NCBI GenBank assembly: GCA_964636225.1
Contig: CAZWQM010000007.1
Coordinates: 1 to 64,000, forward strand
Direction: 5' to 3'
DNA from: UBA1858 sp964636225
GTDB taxonomy: Bacteria > Pseudomonadota > Gammaproteobacteria > UBA4575
Length of the DNA: 64,000 nucleotides
This document shows positions 52,953 through 62,096 of the stretch, piece after piece. The translations under genes were made by a program, and so were the position numbers. The first letter of the stretch is position 1. The number at the start of each line of letters is the position of its first letter. The notes beneath the pieces were generated by a model. That model did not search any database and was not told where the DNA came from. It worked only from the letters and a program-made list of their open reading frames with translations.

Positions 52953-54032
52953 GTGTTTGATAAAGGCATTCTAACCCGAATAATTATCATCAGCAGTTTG
53001 TTGCTGCTAAATGCATGTTCATCCATCTCATATCTTGCGCATACAAGCAGTGGTCACTTAAGGCTAATGAGTGATCGTCAGTCTATTGAGCATTTAATCG
53101 AAAGTAAAAGCCTGGATGAAACACAACGGGAAAAATTTAAGCGCGTATTGGAAATGCGTGACTTTGCTACGCGGGAATTGTTACTGCCGGACAATAAAAG
53201 TTATACCAGCTATGTAGACGTTAAACGTGACAATGTCAGTTTCGCCGTCTTCGCCACACCGGAGCTTTCGCTGCGTGCTAAAACCTGGTGTTTCTGGATT
53301 GTCGGTTGTGTGCCTTACAGAGGGTACTTTGAGCAATCCAAAGCGGAACAGTTTGCGCAGCAGCTGATTGATCAGCAACTCGATGTTTATATTGCACCTA
53401 TTCCTGCGTATTCAACCCTGGGCTGGTTTAGCGACCCGGTGTTAAGCACCATGCTGAATAGAGGCGAACGAGTGGCTGCAGAATATATTTTTCATGAATT
53501 GGCGCATCAGAAAATGTATATAGAAAATGACGCTGAATTCAATGAAGCTTTTGCTACTGCGCTAGCCAGAATAGGTGTTTTAAGATGGATGGAGTCGGAG
53601 AATAAATCTGAGGAAAAACAGCAGTACCTGAAATCAATACAGCAAAAGCAGCAGTTATATCCGTTGATAAATCAATTGCGAGAACAGTTAACCAGGATAT
53701 ATGCCTTAAGTGCAAGTCGAGAGGAAAAACTGCGTCAGAAGCAGGCTGCGTTTTCGCATTACAAGCAAACGGTAGAGACTAAAATCAGTCACTGGCCTCA
53801 CGCGCAAGTATACAGGCAATGGCTGCTGAAGGATTTGAACAATGCCAAATTAAATGCGTTTTCAACCTACCAGGCGCAAGTACCAGATTTCATGGCGTTG
53901 TTTGAAAACTGCGAAGAGAAGTTAATCGACTTTTACAGAGTGGTAGAGGCAAGTAAAAAGTTAAATAAACAGCAGCGCACAGACTTTTTACAAAATCATC
54001 AGTGCGTACTGGCAGAAAATGGGCAAGATTAA
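52953..54032 (+). CDS. Lipoprotein zinc aminopeptidase-like protein (PF10023-type)
   Basis: The 359-residue protein starts at GTG 52953; its signal ends with lipobox LLNAC (Cys22). A gluzincin zinc motif HELAH is at H181-E182-H185. EAFATALARIG downstream supplies the third Glu. This family is annotated as putative aminopeptidases. An in-frame start 204 nt upstream would lie in cca and is rejected. The TAA is shared with the convergent NDUFA9-like gene (TTAA 54029-54032). Confidence 0.85.
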   Translation: MFDKGILTRIIIISSLLLLNACSSISYLAHTSSGHLRLMSDRQSIEHLIESKSLDETQREKFKRVLEMRDFATRELLLPDNKSYTSYVDVKRDNVSFAVFATPELSLRAKTWCFWIVGCVPYRGYFEQSKAEQFAQQLIDQQLDVYIAPIPAYSTLGWFSDPVLSTMLNRGERVAAEYIFHELAHQKMYIENDAEFNEAFATALARIGVLRWMESENKSEEKQQYLKSIQQKQQLYPLINQLREQLTRIYALSASREEKLRQKQAAFSHYKQTVETKISHWPHAQVYRQWLLKDLNNAKLNAFSTYQAQVPDFMALFENCEEKLIDFYRVVEASKKLNKQQRTDFLQNHQCVLAENGQD

Positions 54033-54931
54033 CTTCGGCCTAGATATGTGGGTGCAATAGCCTGTAAGGAGGTTGAGCAGGGTTCCCCTTGGCTACACAC
54101 GCTATCCAGCTTTAATGAATTAAAATTATCCACAGAAAAAGGCTTGCCTGGCAGGCGTTCAAAAACAGTTGCCTGAAGTTGTGATAAGTATTGCGGCAAT
54201 GAGACAACAACACGTCTATAGCCACAGATGGCTGCGGTGTATTGTACTAGCTCTTTCAAAGTGTAAATATTAGGGCCGCACAGCTCAAACGATTGGTTAA
54301 ATGTTGTTTTATCGTCAATTGCAGCGACGAATTTTTTCGCAACGTCTCCAACATAAACCGGAGCAAAACGGCTATTTGCGCAGGCCAGCGGGAACACTCC
54401 CGGAACCGACTTCACTAAGCCCGCAAACCGGTTTAAAAAACTGTCTCCTTCACCAAATATGACAGATGGCTTGAATATCGTGTAATCCAGATGTTCGTCA
54501 GAAAATGTTTTTATATAATTTTCAGCTTTGCCCTTGCTGCGCAAATAATGACTGGGCGCATCGGGATGCGCATTGAGCGCACTCATTTGAAGCAGTCTAG
54601 GAATTCTGCATTTTTCACAGGCATTTAACGCGTTTCGAGTAATTCCTACGTGTACATCCTGAAATTCTTTACCGTCGTTTCCTTTTTCATTGAGGATTCC
54701 TATCAGGTTGATGAGTGCATGACAGTCAGTTAACTCTCTGGACAGAGTGTTGGACTGATAATCCATGACCTGAATGATGGAAAGCGCAGGCAATACTTTA
54801 AGATGACGACATTTTTCAGCATTGCGTGTAAGCAGTCGTACGGAGTAGCCTGCGGTGATTAATTGGCCACATAACTCACTGCCAACAAAACCGCTGCCCC
54901 CTAAAATTCCGATTAATCCTTTATTTTTCAT
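54029..54931 (-). CDS. NAD(P)-binding atypical SDR, NDUFA9-like
   Basis: The 300-residue protein has the Rossmann motif GILGGSGFVGSELCGQL and the atypical SDR pattern INLIGILNEKG, MSALNAHPDAPSHYLRSKGKAE (in parts, with the Tyr-x3-Lys), and FKPSVIFGEGDSF. It belongs with complex I NDUFA9-like proteins of proteobacteria. A role in complex I or quinone biology is inferred by homology only. Confidence 0.85.
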   Translation of the reverse strand: MKNKGLIGILGGSGFVGSELCGQLITAGYSVRLLTRNAEKCRHLKVLPALSIIQVMDYQSNTLSRELTDCHALINLIGILNEKGNDGKEFQDVHVGITRNALNACEKCRIPRLLQMSALNAHPDAPSHYLRSKGKAENYIKTFSDEHLDYTIFKPSVIFGEGDSFLNRFAGLVKSVPGVFPLACANSRFAPVYVGDVAKKFVAAIDDKTTFNQSFELCGPNIYTLKELVQYTAAICGYRRVVVSLPQYLSQLQATVFERLPGKPFSVDNFNSLKLDSVCSQGEPCSTSLQAIAPTYLGRS

Positions 54932-55003
54932 AACTTGGCAGTATAACTTGGTATTCAGCCACTGATCTGTGAAGAGTCACGAACTGTATAGTTAAATCTA
55001 AGC

Positions 55004-55033
55004 TTGTTTTCATGAATAATATGCGTTTAATAT
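55004..55033 (+). promoter_or_regulatory. Putative trxA promoter
   Basis: TTGTTT (55004-55009) and TAATAT (55028-55033) are 18 nt apart, 51 nt upstream of the trxA GTG. AGGAG follows near 55070. The match is moderate. Confidence 0.35.
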
Positions 55034-55083
55034 ACTATTAAATACTAATAAAGTCTGAAAAAATTACTCAGGAGCGTTCATAA

Positions 55084-55410
55084 GTGAGTGACCATATCAC
55101 GCACATTACAGATTCATCATTTGAAGAAGAAGTATTACAAAGCAGTTTACCGGTATTGGTAGACTACTGGGCCGAGTGGTGTGGCCCATGTAAAATGATT
55201 GCACCGATACTTGATGAAATTGCTGCGGATTACGAAGGTAAATTAAAGATTGCAAAACTTAATATTGATGATAATCCCGCGACACCACCTAAGTTTGGTA
55301 TCCGTGGTATACCGACGCTGATGATCTTCAAAGGTGGTAATGTGCAGTCTACCAAAGTCGGCGCATTATCCAAGTCCCAGTTAACGGCGTTTATAGATCA
55401 GAGTATTTAA
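55084..55410 (+). CDS. trxA: Thioredoxin
   Basis: Thioredoxin reduces protein disulfides in the cytoplasm. The 108-residue protein has WCGPC (Cys33 and Cys36) and the cis-Pro segment RGIPTLM. It starts at GTG 55084 behind AGGAG. rho follows at 274 nt, the enterobacterial trxA-rho order. Confidence 0.98.
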   Translation: MSDHITHITDSSFEEEVLQSSLPVLVDYWAEWCGPCKMIAPILDEIAADYEGKLKIAKLNIDDNPATPPKFGIRGIPTLMIFKGGNVQSTKVGALSKSQLTAFIDQSI

Positions 55411-55471
55411 AATTCAGACTGGTGGGCGCTAAATATACTAGACGCCCTTAAAAATTAGTGCTAACTTGAAG

Positions 55472-55499
55472 GGCATACGCTATTTCATAGCGCCTTGCC
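55472..55499 (+). other. Stem-loop in the rho leader region
   Basis: GGCA-TA-CGCTA-TTTCA-TAGCG-CCT-TGCC forms two stacked stems around a 5-nt loop, in the 273-nt gap between trxA and rho. E. coli rho is autoregulated through its leader, but no E. coli-like rhoL peptide is visible. A weaker GGGCG/CGCCC stem lies at 55424-55447 without a U-tract. Confidence 0.35.
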
Positions 55500-55683
55500 A
55501 AAGACCGATTTCAAAATAATACGTTAAGAAAACAGCATTTCTGTCGCATAAAGAACCGGCCAGACTCGGCAAGTAACAAAATTCCTAGCTTTAAATGACA
55601 CATACGTTCGTTTGAGCTCGTTCAATAAAAATTTCCTTAAGTATTTTTCCAATTAATTTCACCATAAAAGCAAAACCGGACTC

Positions 55684-56940
55684 ATGAATCTCACCGAACT
55701 TAAAGTTAAATCCGCCGCCGAGCTCGTTGAGCTGGCCGGTACAATGGGCATTGATAATATCGCTCGTATGCGCAAGCAGGACATTATTTTCACAATCTTA
55801 AAAGCGCATGCAAAAAGTGGTGAAGATATCTTTGGTGATGGCGTTCTGGAGATACTGCAGGATGGATTCGGTTTTCTTCGTTCTGCCGACTGTTCCTATC
55901 TGGCAGGACCGGACGATATTTATGTATCTCCAAGCCAAATAAGACGATTTGGTTTGCGTACCGGTGATACGGTCGCTGGAAAGATTCGCCCACCTAAAGA
56001 CAGCGAGCGATATTTTGCCTTGCTTAAGGTAGATAAGATTAATTTCGATACGCCGGAAAACGCCAAAACCAAAGTTCTTTTTGAAAACCTGACACCATTA
56101 CACCCGGATGAAATGCTCAAGCTGGAACGCGGTAATGGGAGTACAGAAGATATTACAGCGCGTATCATTGATGTGTGTGCACCGATAGGAAAAGGACAGC
56201 GGGGTTTGGTTGTTTCACCACCCAAGGCGGGGAAAACAATCATGATTCAGAATATTGCCCAGAGTATTACCGCCAATCATCCTGAATGTTACCTGATTGT
56301 ATTGCTGATAGATGAACGCCCGGAAGAAGTCACCGAGATGCAGCGCATGGTGCAGGGTGAAGTAGTTTCCAGTACCTTTGATGAACCGGCCAGCCGACAT
56401 GTGCAAGTGGCAGAAATGGTCATAGAAAAGGCCAAGCGTCTGGTTGAACATAAACGTGATGTGGTCATTCTGCTGGACTCAATTACTCGATTAGCCAGGG
56501 CCTATAACACTGTGGCGCCGTCTTCAGGCAAAGTCTTATCGGGGGGGGTTGAAGCCAATGCGCTAAACCGACCCAAGCGCTTTTTTGGTGCTGCGCGAAA
56601 TATTGAAGAGGGTGGAAGTTTGACTATTCTGGCCACTGCGTTAATCGATACCGGCTCCAAAATGGACGAAGTGATTTACGAAGAATTCAAAGGTACCGGC
56701 AATATGGAGATTCATCTGGATCGTCGTGTGGCTGAGAAGCGAATTTATCCTTCTATGAACATCAATCGCTCAGGCACTCGACGCGAAGAATTACTTATTG
56801 AACCTGAGGTGCTGCAGAAGATGTGGATTCTAAGAAAATTCCTGCACTCTATGGACGAAATCGAAGCGATGGAATTCATGCTGGCGCGTATGCAGGCAAG
56901 CAAAAACAATATCGAATTCTTTGAGGCCATGAAAAGGTAG
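55684..56940 (+). CDS. rho: Transcription termination factor Rho
   Basis: Rho is the hexameric RNA helicase that ends transcription at unstructured C-rich RNA. The 418-residue protein begins MNLTELKVKSAAELVELA. The cold-shock RNA-binding domain GFGFLRS follows, then P-loop SPPKAGKT, Walker B VVILLDSITRLARAYN and the Q/R-loop region. Length matches E. coli Rho (419). Confidence 0.98.
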   Translation: MNLTELKVKSAAELVELAGTMGIDNIARMRKQDIIFTILKAHAKSGEDIFGDGVLEILQDGFGFLRSADCSYLAGPDDIYVSPSQIRRFGLRTGDTVAGKIRPPKDSERYFALLKVDKINFDTPENAKTKVLFENLTPLHPDEMLKLERGNGSTEDITARIIDVCAPIGKGQRGLVVSPPKAGKTIMIQNIAQSITANHPECYLIVLLIDERPEEVTEMQRMVQGEVVSSTFDEPASRHVQVAEMVIEKAKRLVEHKRDVVILLDSITRLARAYNTVAPSSGKVLSGGVEANALNRPKRFFGAARNIEEGGSLTILATALIDTGSKMDEVIYEEFKGTGNMEIHLDRRVAEKRIYPSMNINRSGTRREELLIEPEVLQKMWILRKFLHSMDEIEAMEFMLARMQASKNNIEFFEAMKR

Positions 56941-56957
56941 AAGAGAAAGGATAATAA

Positions 56958-56991
56958 GCTGCGATAAATTATTACTATAATTTATCGCAGC
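56958..56991. terminator. Bidirectional terminator between rho and purD
   Basis: GCTGCGATAAATTA (56958-56971) and its reverse complement (56978-56991) form a perfect 14-bp stem with a 6-nt loop. T-rich sequence follows on both strands. It serves two convergent genes. Confidence 0.85.
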
Positions 56992-57005
56992 CAGATTGTT
57001 TTGTT

Positions 57006-58283
57006 TTACTGAATGGCCTTAAAACCAATGTCGTCCCGATAATAAACATCTTTCCAGTGAATTGCTTTGACTCCTTGATAGGCGTTTTCCTGTGCAGAAC
57101 GAATATCGTCTCCCAAAGCGGTAACACATAATACTCGACCACCTGAGGTGATAATGCCCTCATCGCCGAGTACGGTTCCAGCATGAAAGACTTTAGTGTC
57201 GCGAGTGTCAATGTTGTCTAAACCTTTAATCACAGCACCTTTGGCATAATCAAAAGGATAACCTCCCGCAGCCATAACAACACCCAAAGCCGTTTGCGGA
57301 TTCCACTCCAGGGCCATGGGTTTTAATTCATGTCGTGCCGCATCCCAACATAATTGGGAGAGATCGCTGTTAAGGCGCATCAAAATGGGTTGGGTTTCCG
57401 GGTCACCAAAGCGACAGTTAAACTCCAATACTTTGGGTTCACCCTGTGGAGTAATCATTAACCCGGCATATAAAAAACCCTGGTAAGGATGGCCTTCATT
57501 AATAAATCCCTGCACAGTCGGTTGAATCACTTGTTCAATAATTTTTTCATGCAGATCCGCAGTCACTAGAGGTGCGGGTGAATACGCTCCCATTCCTCCA
57601 GTGTTGGGTCCCAGATCACCATTGTCACGTGCTTTATGATCTTGCGAGCTGGCAAGAGGAATCACTGTGAAGTGATCAACCATACAGATAAAGCTGACTT
57701 CTTCACCTTGAATAAACTCTTCTACTACAATTTTTCTACCGGCATCGCCATGCGCAGCATCCACCATCATTGCTTCTACGGCTTCAGCGGCTTGAGCCAG
57801 GTCTTGCGCAATAACAACTCCCTTACCTGCCGCCAGGCCATCAGCTTTGATGACAATCGGGAATGACTGGCTGGATAAATAATTTATTGCCTGGGCAACC
57901 TCCGTAAATTCCTGATAGCTTGCTGTGGGTATACCGCAACGCTGCATAAAATGTTTGGCAAAGCTCTTAGAGCCTTCCAGTTGAGCGTTGTATTGTTTGG
58001 GACCAAAAATGGTCAATCCTTCAGACGTGAACCGGTCAACAATACCGGCAACCAAAGGTGCTTCAGGGCCAACAACGGTTAATTCAATCTGATGTTCGCG
58101 GACAAAAGTAATAAGGCTTTCAATATCTTCGCTGGAAATAGCGACATTCTCTATGCCTGCTTCCAGAGCGGTTCCGGCGTTTCCGGGTGCTACATAAACT
58201 TTTTCAGTATTCGGAGACTGCATAAATTTCCAAGCCAAGGCATGCTCCCGGCCTCCATTGCCCACCACTAAAATATTTTTCAT
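57006..58283 (-). CDS. purD: Phosphoribosylamine-glycine ligase PurD
   Basis: PurD joins glycine to phosphoribosylamine in the second step of purine synthesis. From the ATG at 58281-58283 the protein has 425 residues and starts MKNILVVGNGGREHALAWK. ATP-grasp motifs include IKADGLAAGKGVVIA, VEEFIQGEEVSF and EFNCRFGDPETQ. An in-frame start 12 codons upstream would overlap the AEC gene and is not conserved. Confidence 0.97.
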   Translation of the reverse strand: MKNILVVGNGGREHALAWKFMQSPNTEKVYVAPGNAGTALEAGIENVAISSEDIESLITFVREHQIELTVVGPEAPLVAGIVDRFTSEGLTIFGPKQYNAQLEGSKSFAKHFMQRCGIPTASYQEFTEVAQAINYLSSQSFPIVIKADGLAAGKGVVIAQDLAQAAEAVEAMMVDAAHGDAGRKIVVEEFIQGEEVSFICMVDHFTVIPLASSQDHKARDNGDLGPNTGGMGAYSPAPLVTADLHEKIIEQVIQPTVQGFINEGHPYQGFLYAGLMITPQGEPKVLEFNCRFGDPETQPILMRLNSDLSQLCWDAARHELKPMALEWNPQTALGVVMAAGGYPFDYAKGAVIKGLDNIDTRDTKVFHAGTVLGDEGIITSGGRVLCVTALGDDIRSAQENAYQGVKAIHWKDVYYRDDIGFKAIQ

Positions 58284-58296
58284 AAGTATCTCTGAC

Positions 58297-59187
58297 TTAG
58301 CTGAATCTGGGTAATACAAAAAATAGTGCTAGCGGCAAAGTAATAATTGCCATCACGTTGCCCACCATTACTATAGCAGAAACCTTGGTCGGCTCTTGTT
58401 GATATCGTTTTGCAAAAAGGAAATTCATTACCGCAGGTGGCAGAGCGCCAAATAAAATCAGCGCAGCGGTTTGTATTTTCTCCATAGGTACCAATGCTGA
58501 AATGATCAGGGCTGCCATAACCCCTATTGCGGGAGTAATTAGCCCAACCAGCATGCCTAATTTCCAATAATCCAGATTCGCTTGGGACAATTGAACACCC
58601 AATGAGAACAGCATTAGGGGAACTGCAATACTGCCTAACATGTGAATAGGTAATGCAATGAAACTTTCAAGTTGAATGTTCTGCGACTGTAGCAGTAACG
58701 CCAGGAGTGCGGCGAGTATCGCGGGAGAAGTAATGCTGCGTACCCATCGGGCGTTTTGTTCAAGCATATAGGACCCGATACCAAAATGAGTAAGATTACC
58801 AATCAGGAATAGTATTAATCCCGCAGCAAGGCCTTCTGCACCTAGTGCGAGACTCATTAAAGGCAATCCTATGTTGCCGGCATTATGGAACATCATTGGC
58901 GGGGCCACGGTGCGATACTCGATGTTAAGTATGCGTGCGACAGGAACTGCAAACAGTGATGTGAATAGTACCAGACATAAACCGCTGGCTCCCAATACGG
59001 CGTATTCTCTGATTTGAAACTGCTGTTGAAGTAATGAGGAGAAAACCAGCGCCGGGATGAAAACCTGCAGGTTTATTTCACTAATGGAATCAAGCTGTGG
59101 ATGTTTGCGCAAGCCGACCAGTACACCCAAGGTCACAATAGCGATCAGGGGAAACATGATCTGCCCAATCTGTATGGCTATGGACAT
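58297..59187 (-). CDS. AEC-family membrane transporter (auxin efflux carrier-like)
   Basis: The 296-residue protein has about ten hydrophobic segments in two halves. Family features include LQVFIPALVFSSLL and MMFHNAGNIGLPLMSLALG in the first half and FGALPPAVMNFLFAKRY in the second. Such carriers move small organic anions, but the substrate is unknown here. It is between purH (48 nt) and purD (13 nt) on the same strand. Confidence 0.9.
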   Translation of the reverse strand: MSIAIQIGQIMFPLIAIVTLGVLVGLRKHPQLDSISEINLQVFIPALVFSSLLQQQFQIREYAVLGASGLCLVLFTSLFAVPVARILNIEYRTVAPPMMFHNAGNIGLPLMSLALGAEGLAAGLILFLIGNLTHFGIGSYMLEQNARWVRSITSPAILAALLALLLQSQNIQLESFIALPIHMLGSIAVPLMLFSLGVQLSQANLDYWKLGMLVGLITPAIGVMAALIISALVPMEKIQTAALILFGALPPAVMNFLFAKRYQQEPTKVSAIVMVGNVMAIITLPLALFFVLPRFS

Positions 59188-59235
59188 GTGATCGGCCTGT
59201 GGCAGTAAAAGTGGTATAAGGTTGGAACGACCTTT

Positions 59236-60801
59236 TTAATGACGGAAATGGCGAATGCCGGTAAATACCATGGCCATGCCATGCTCATCGGCTGCGGCAA
59301 TAATTTCATCGTCGTTGCGTGAACCGCCCGGCTGTATTACAGCCGTAATGCCCGCCTGATGTGCCGCATCCAGACCATCGCGAAAAGGGAAGAAAGCATC
59401 AGAAGCCATCACTGATCCTTCGACTACCAGATTTTCATCACTGGCTTTAATGCCTGCAATTTTAGCGGAATAGACTCGACTCATCTGACCGGCGCCAATA
59501 CCAATGGATTGTTCATCGCGCACATAAACAATGGCATTTGATTTCACAAATTTGACAATTTTCCAGGCAAAAAGCAGATCTTTAATTTCCTGTTCGCTGG
59601 GTTGACGTCGGGTAACAATTTTTAAGTCAGATTCGGTGACAATCGCATTGTCCTGATCCTGCACAAGAATTCCGCCGCTGACTTTGCGTAAATCAAATCC
59701 GCCGTTTATAGAATCTGTGTTACCGCAATTCAGTACGCGCGTGTTGGGTTTGGTTGCCAGAATTTCTGTTACACCGGCGGCCATGCCTGGTGCAATAATT
59801 ACTTCAACGAACTGCTGATCCAGAATCTGTTTTGCCGTGGTGGAATCCAGTGCGCGGTTAAAGGCAATAATTCCGCCAAACGCAGAAGTGGGGTCTGTTT
59901 TATAGGCTTTTTGATAGGCATCACTGATTGACGCGCCGACAGCAACACCACATGGATTGGCGTGTTTTACGATTACGCACGCCGGGGCGCTGAATTGTTT
60001 AACACACTGCAAAGCGGCATCGGTATCGGCAATATTGTTAAATGATAATTCTTTGCCTTGAATAAATTCGGCCGCGGCAATACTGCCTGCCGCAGGATGG
60101 GGTTCTGCATAAAAGCTCGCACTTTGATGAGGATTTTCTCCATAACGCATTTGTTGTTTTTTATTAAACGTGAAATGCAGTGTTTCTGGATAGGCATCAC
60201 CATGTTGTTGACCAAGATAATTGGCGATCATGCCATCGTATTCAGAAGTATGACTAAAGGCCTTGCGGGCAAGATTAAAACGCATTTCCTGTGTCAGGCA
60301 TCCATTATTGTCTTTCAGTGTCTGCAGAATAGATATGTAATCTTCAGGGTCCACCACCACACCCACACGGGCATGATTTTTTGCGGCTGCGCGTATCATG
60401 GCGGGTCCACCAATATCAATGTTTTCTATAGCCAGGTCCAGAGTACAATCCGGTTTAGCTACGGTCTGGGCAAAAGGATAGAGATTGACGACCACCAAAT
60501 CGATCGCAACAATTCCGTGTTGCTGCATGACTTCATCATCAATATCCGCTCGACCAAGAATACCGCCATGGACTTTGGGGTGTAGGGTTTTGACTCGCCC
60601 GCCCATAATTTCCGGGAACTGGGTGTGTTCACTGACATCCGTCACAGGGATGCCGGCTGCACTCAGTTGTGCAGCGGTACCCCCGGTGGAAAGGATATGA
60701 ATGCCAGCGTTATGTAGTTCAGACGCGAATTGTTCCAGGCCGGATTTATCTGAAACGCTGATGAGTGCGCGTTGAACCCGTCGGCCCGTGTCTGGCGGCA
60801 T
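59236..60801 (-). CDS. purH: Bifunctional AICAR transformylase/IMP cyclohydrolase PurH
   Basis: PurH carries out the last two steps of IMP synthesis. The 521-residue protein has the MGS-like N-terminal domain (ALISVSDKSGLEQF, GRVKTLHPKVHGGIL) and the formyltransferase domain with the KHANPCG motif containing the catalytic Lys-His. The late DAFFPFRDGLD and QPGGSRNDDE are conserved. fis ends 4 nt upstream. Confidence 0.98.
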   Translation of the reverse strand: MPPDTGRRVQRALISVSDKSGLEQFASELHNAGIHILSTGGTAAQLSAAGIPVTDVSEHTQFPEIMGGRVKTLHPKVHGGILGRADIDDEVMQQHGIVAIDLVVVNLYPFAQTVAKPDCTLDLAIENIDIGGPAMIRAAAKNHARVGVVVDPEDYISILQTLKDNNGCLTQEMRFNLARKAFSHTSEYDGMIANYLGQQHGDAYPETLHFTFNKKQQMRYGENPHQSASFYAEPHPAAGSIAAAEFIQGKELSFNNIADTDAALQCVKQFSAPACVIVKHANPCGVAVGASISDAYQKAYKTDPTSAFGGIIAFNRALDSTTAKQILDQQFVEVIIAPGMAAGVTEILATKPNTRVLNCGNTDSINGGFDLRKVSGGILVQDQDNAIVTESDLKIVTRRQPSEQEIKDLLFAWKIVKFVKSNAIVYVRDEQSIGIGAGQMSRVYSAKIAGIKASDENLVVEGSVMASDAFFPFRDGLDAAHQAGITAVIQPGGSRNDDEIIAAADEHGMAMVFTGIRHFRH

Positions 60802-60805
60802 AGGT

Positions 60806-61087
60806 TTAACGAACGTCGTAATGCTTTAATTTTTTTCGTAGAGTTCCGCGATTTAGACCCAGGCATTTCGCGGCCTTGGTTTGGTTGCCGCCACAGTAAT
60901 TCATAACAGATTCTAACAGTGGCTTTTCAACTTCTTCGATAACCATGCGGTATAAATCGTCAGGTGCGTGCCCATCTAGTTTACTGAAATAACTGCGCAG
61001 CGAGTCTGCAACAGACTCTCTTAGAGTTTGAGTTGGGGTTACAGGATGTAACTCTGAAACATTAAGGTTGGTAACTGAACTTGTCAT
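60806..61087 (-). CDS. fis: DNA-binding protein Fis
   Basis: Fis is a nucleoid protein and growth-phase regulator. The 93-residue protein has the dimerisation helices (LYRMVIEEVEKPLLESVM) and the C-terminal helix-turn-helix NQTKAAKCLGLNRGTLRKKL. Its start overlaps the dusB stop by 4 nt, as in the dusB-fis operon of E. coli. Confidence 0.96.
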   Translation of the reverse strand: MTSSVTNLNVSELHPVTPTQTLRESVADSLRSYFSKLDGHAPDDLYRMVIEEVEKPLLESVMNYCGGNQTKAAKCLGLNRGTLRKKLKHYDVR

Positions 61088-62073
61088 GCAACATTCTCCA
61101 TTATTAATTCTGCGTCTTGCAAGTAACTGCGTACCATATTGAACTGAATATCAGCATCGGCAACAGAGAACACTTTCTGTTTGAATTGTTGTGAGCCAAG
61201 CATATTATTTAAATACCAGCCAATATGTTTACGTGCTATTCGCACTCCTTGTTGTTTTCCATACAGGGAATACAGTTCGTTTAAATGATTCAATATAATA
61301 GTACGTATCTCCGCCAGAGACGGCTTTTCCAATTTTTTGTTGAATTTTAGATAGTGATCAATTTGGCGAAAAAGCCACGGCTGACCCTGTGCCGCGCGTC
61401 CGATCATAATCGCATCTGTGTTGGTAATTGCCAAGACCTTTTTTGCCTTTTCAGCAGAATTTATATCTCCATTAGCAACCACAGGAATTCTAATAGAATT
61501 TTTTATCTTGCAAATTGTTTTGTATTCTGCTTGTCCATTAAAACGGCAGGCACGCGTACGACCATGTACAGTTAACATCTGAATACCGCAATCTTCGGCA
61601 ATTTTTGCAATCTGGACACCATTACGATTGTTAACATTCGTTCCAGTACGAATTTTTAACGTCACGGGTACGTTCACTGCATTGACAACTGTGACAAGAA
61701 TTTTTTCTACCAATGTTTCATCCGCAAGGAGAGCGGAACCGGCAGCTACTTTGCATACTTTCTTGGCCGGACATCCCATATTGATGTCAATAATGTCCGC
61801 GCCCTGATCCACGTTAAACTTAGCTGCTTCAGCAAGTTGCCGTGGATCAGAACCCACGATTTGCACTACGCGCGGTGCAGGCTCATCCATGTGCAAGCGC
61901 CGTGTCTTTGATTTGTGCGTATGCCACAGACGGCTATTGGCGCTGACCATTTCAGTGACGCTATAGCCTGCACCCAATTGGCGGCATAGCTTGCGGAATG
62001 GAAGATCGGATACTCCGGCCATGGGCGCAAGAAATAAATTATTTGTAATAGTGTGTGAGCCGATTTGTATCAT
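61084..62073 (-). CDS. dusB: tRNA-dihydrouridine synthase B
   Basis: DusB reduces uridine at position 17 of tRNAs with FMN and NADPH. From ATG 62073 the protein has 329 residues (a TTG at 62094 would add seven). APMAGVSDLPFRKLCR is the flavin-binding start and IDINMGCPAKKV carries the catalytic Cys. TVHGRTRACRFNG and VANGDINSAEKA follow. It heads dusB-fis-purH. Confidence 0.96.
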   Translation of the reverse strand: MIQIGSHTITNNLFLAPMAGVSDLPFRKLCRQLGAGYSVTEMVSANSRLWHTHKSKTRRLHMDEPAPRVVQIVGSDPRQLAEAAKFNVDQGADIIDINMGCPAKKVCKVAAGSALLADETLVEKILVTVVNAVNVPVTLKIRTGTNVNNRNGVQIAKIAEDCGIQMLTVHGRTRACRFNGQAEYKTICKIKNSIRIPVVANGDINSAEKAKKVLAITNTDAIMIGRAAQGQPWLFRQIDHYLKFNKKLEKPSLAEIRTIILNHLNELYSLYGKQQGVRIARKHIGWYLNNMLGSQQFKQKVFSVADADIQFNMVRSYLQDAELIMENVA

Positions 62074-62096
62074 GAATTCAGTTTCATATATCAAAT

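Noticed and set aside
55604..55624. Six-codon frame as a rhoL-type leader peptide
   Set aside because: Too short and with no resemblance to known leader peptides or a ribosome binding sequence.
60058..60585. 175-codon open frame antisense to purH
   Set aside because: It is fully inside a highly conserved purH reading frame and has no family features.
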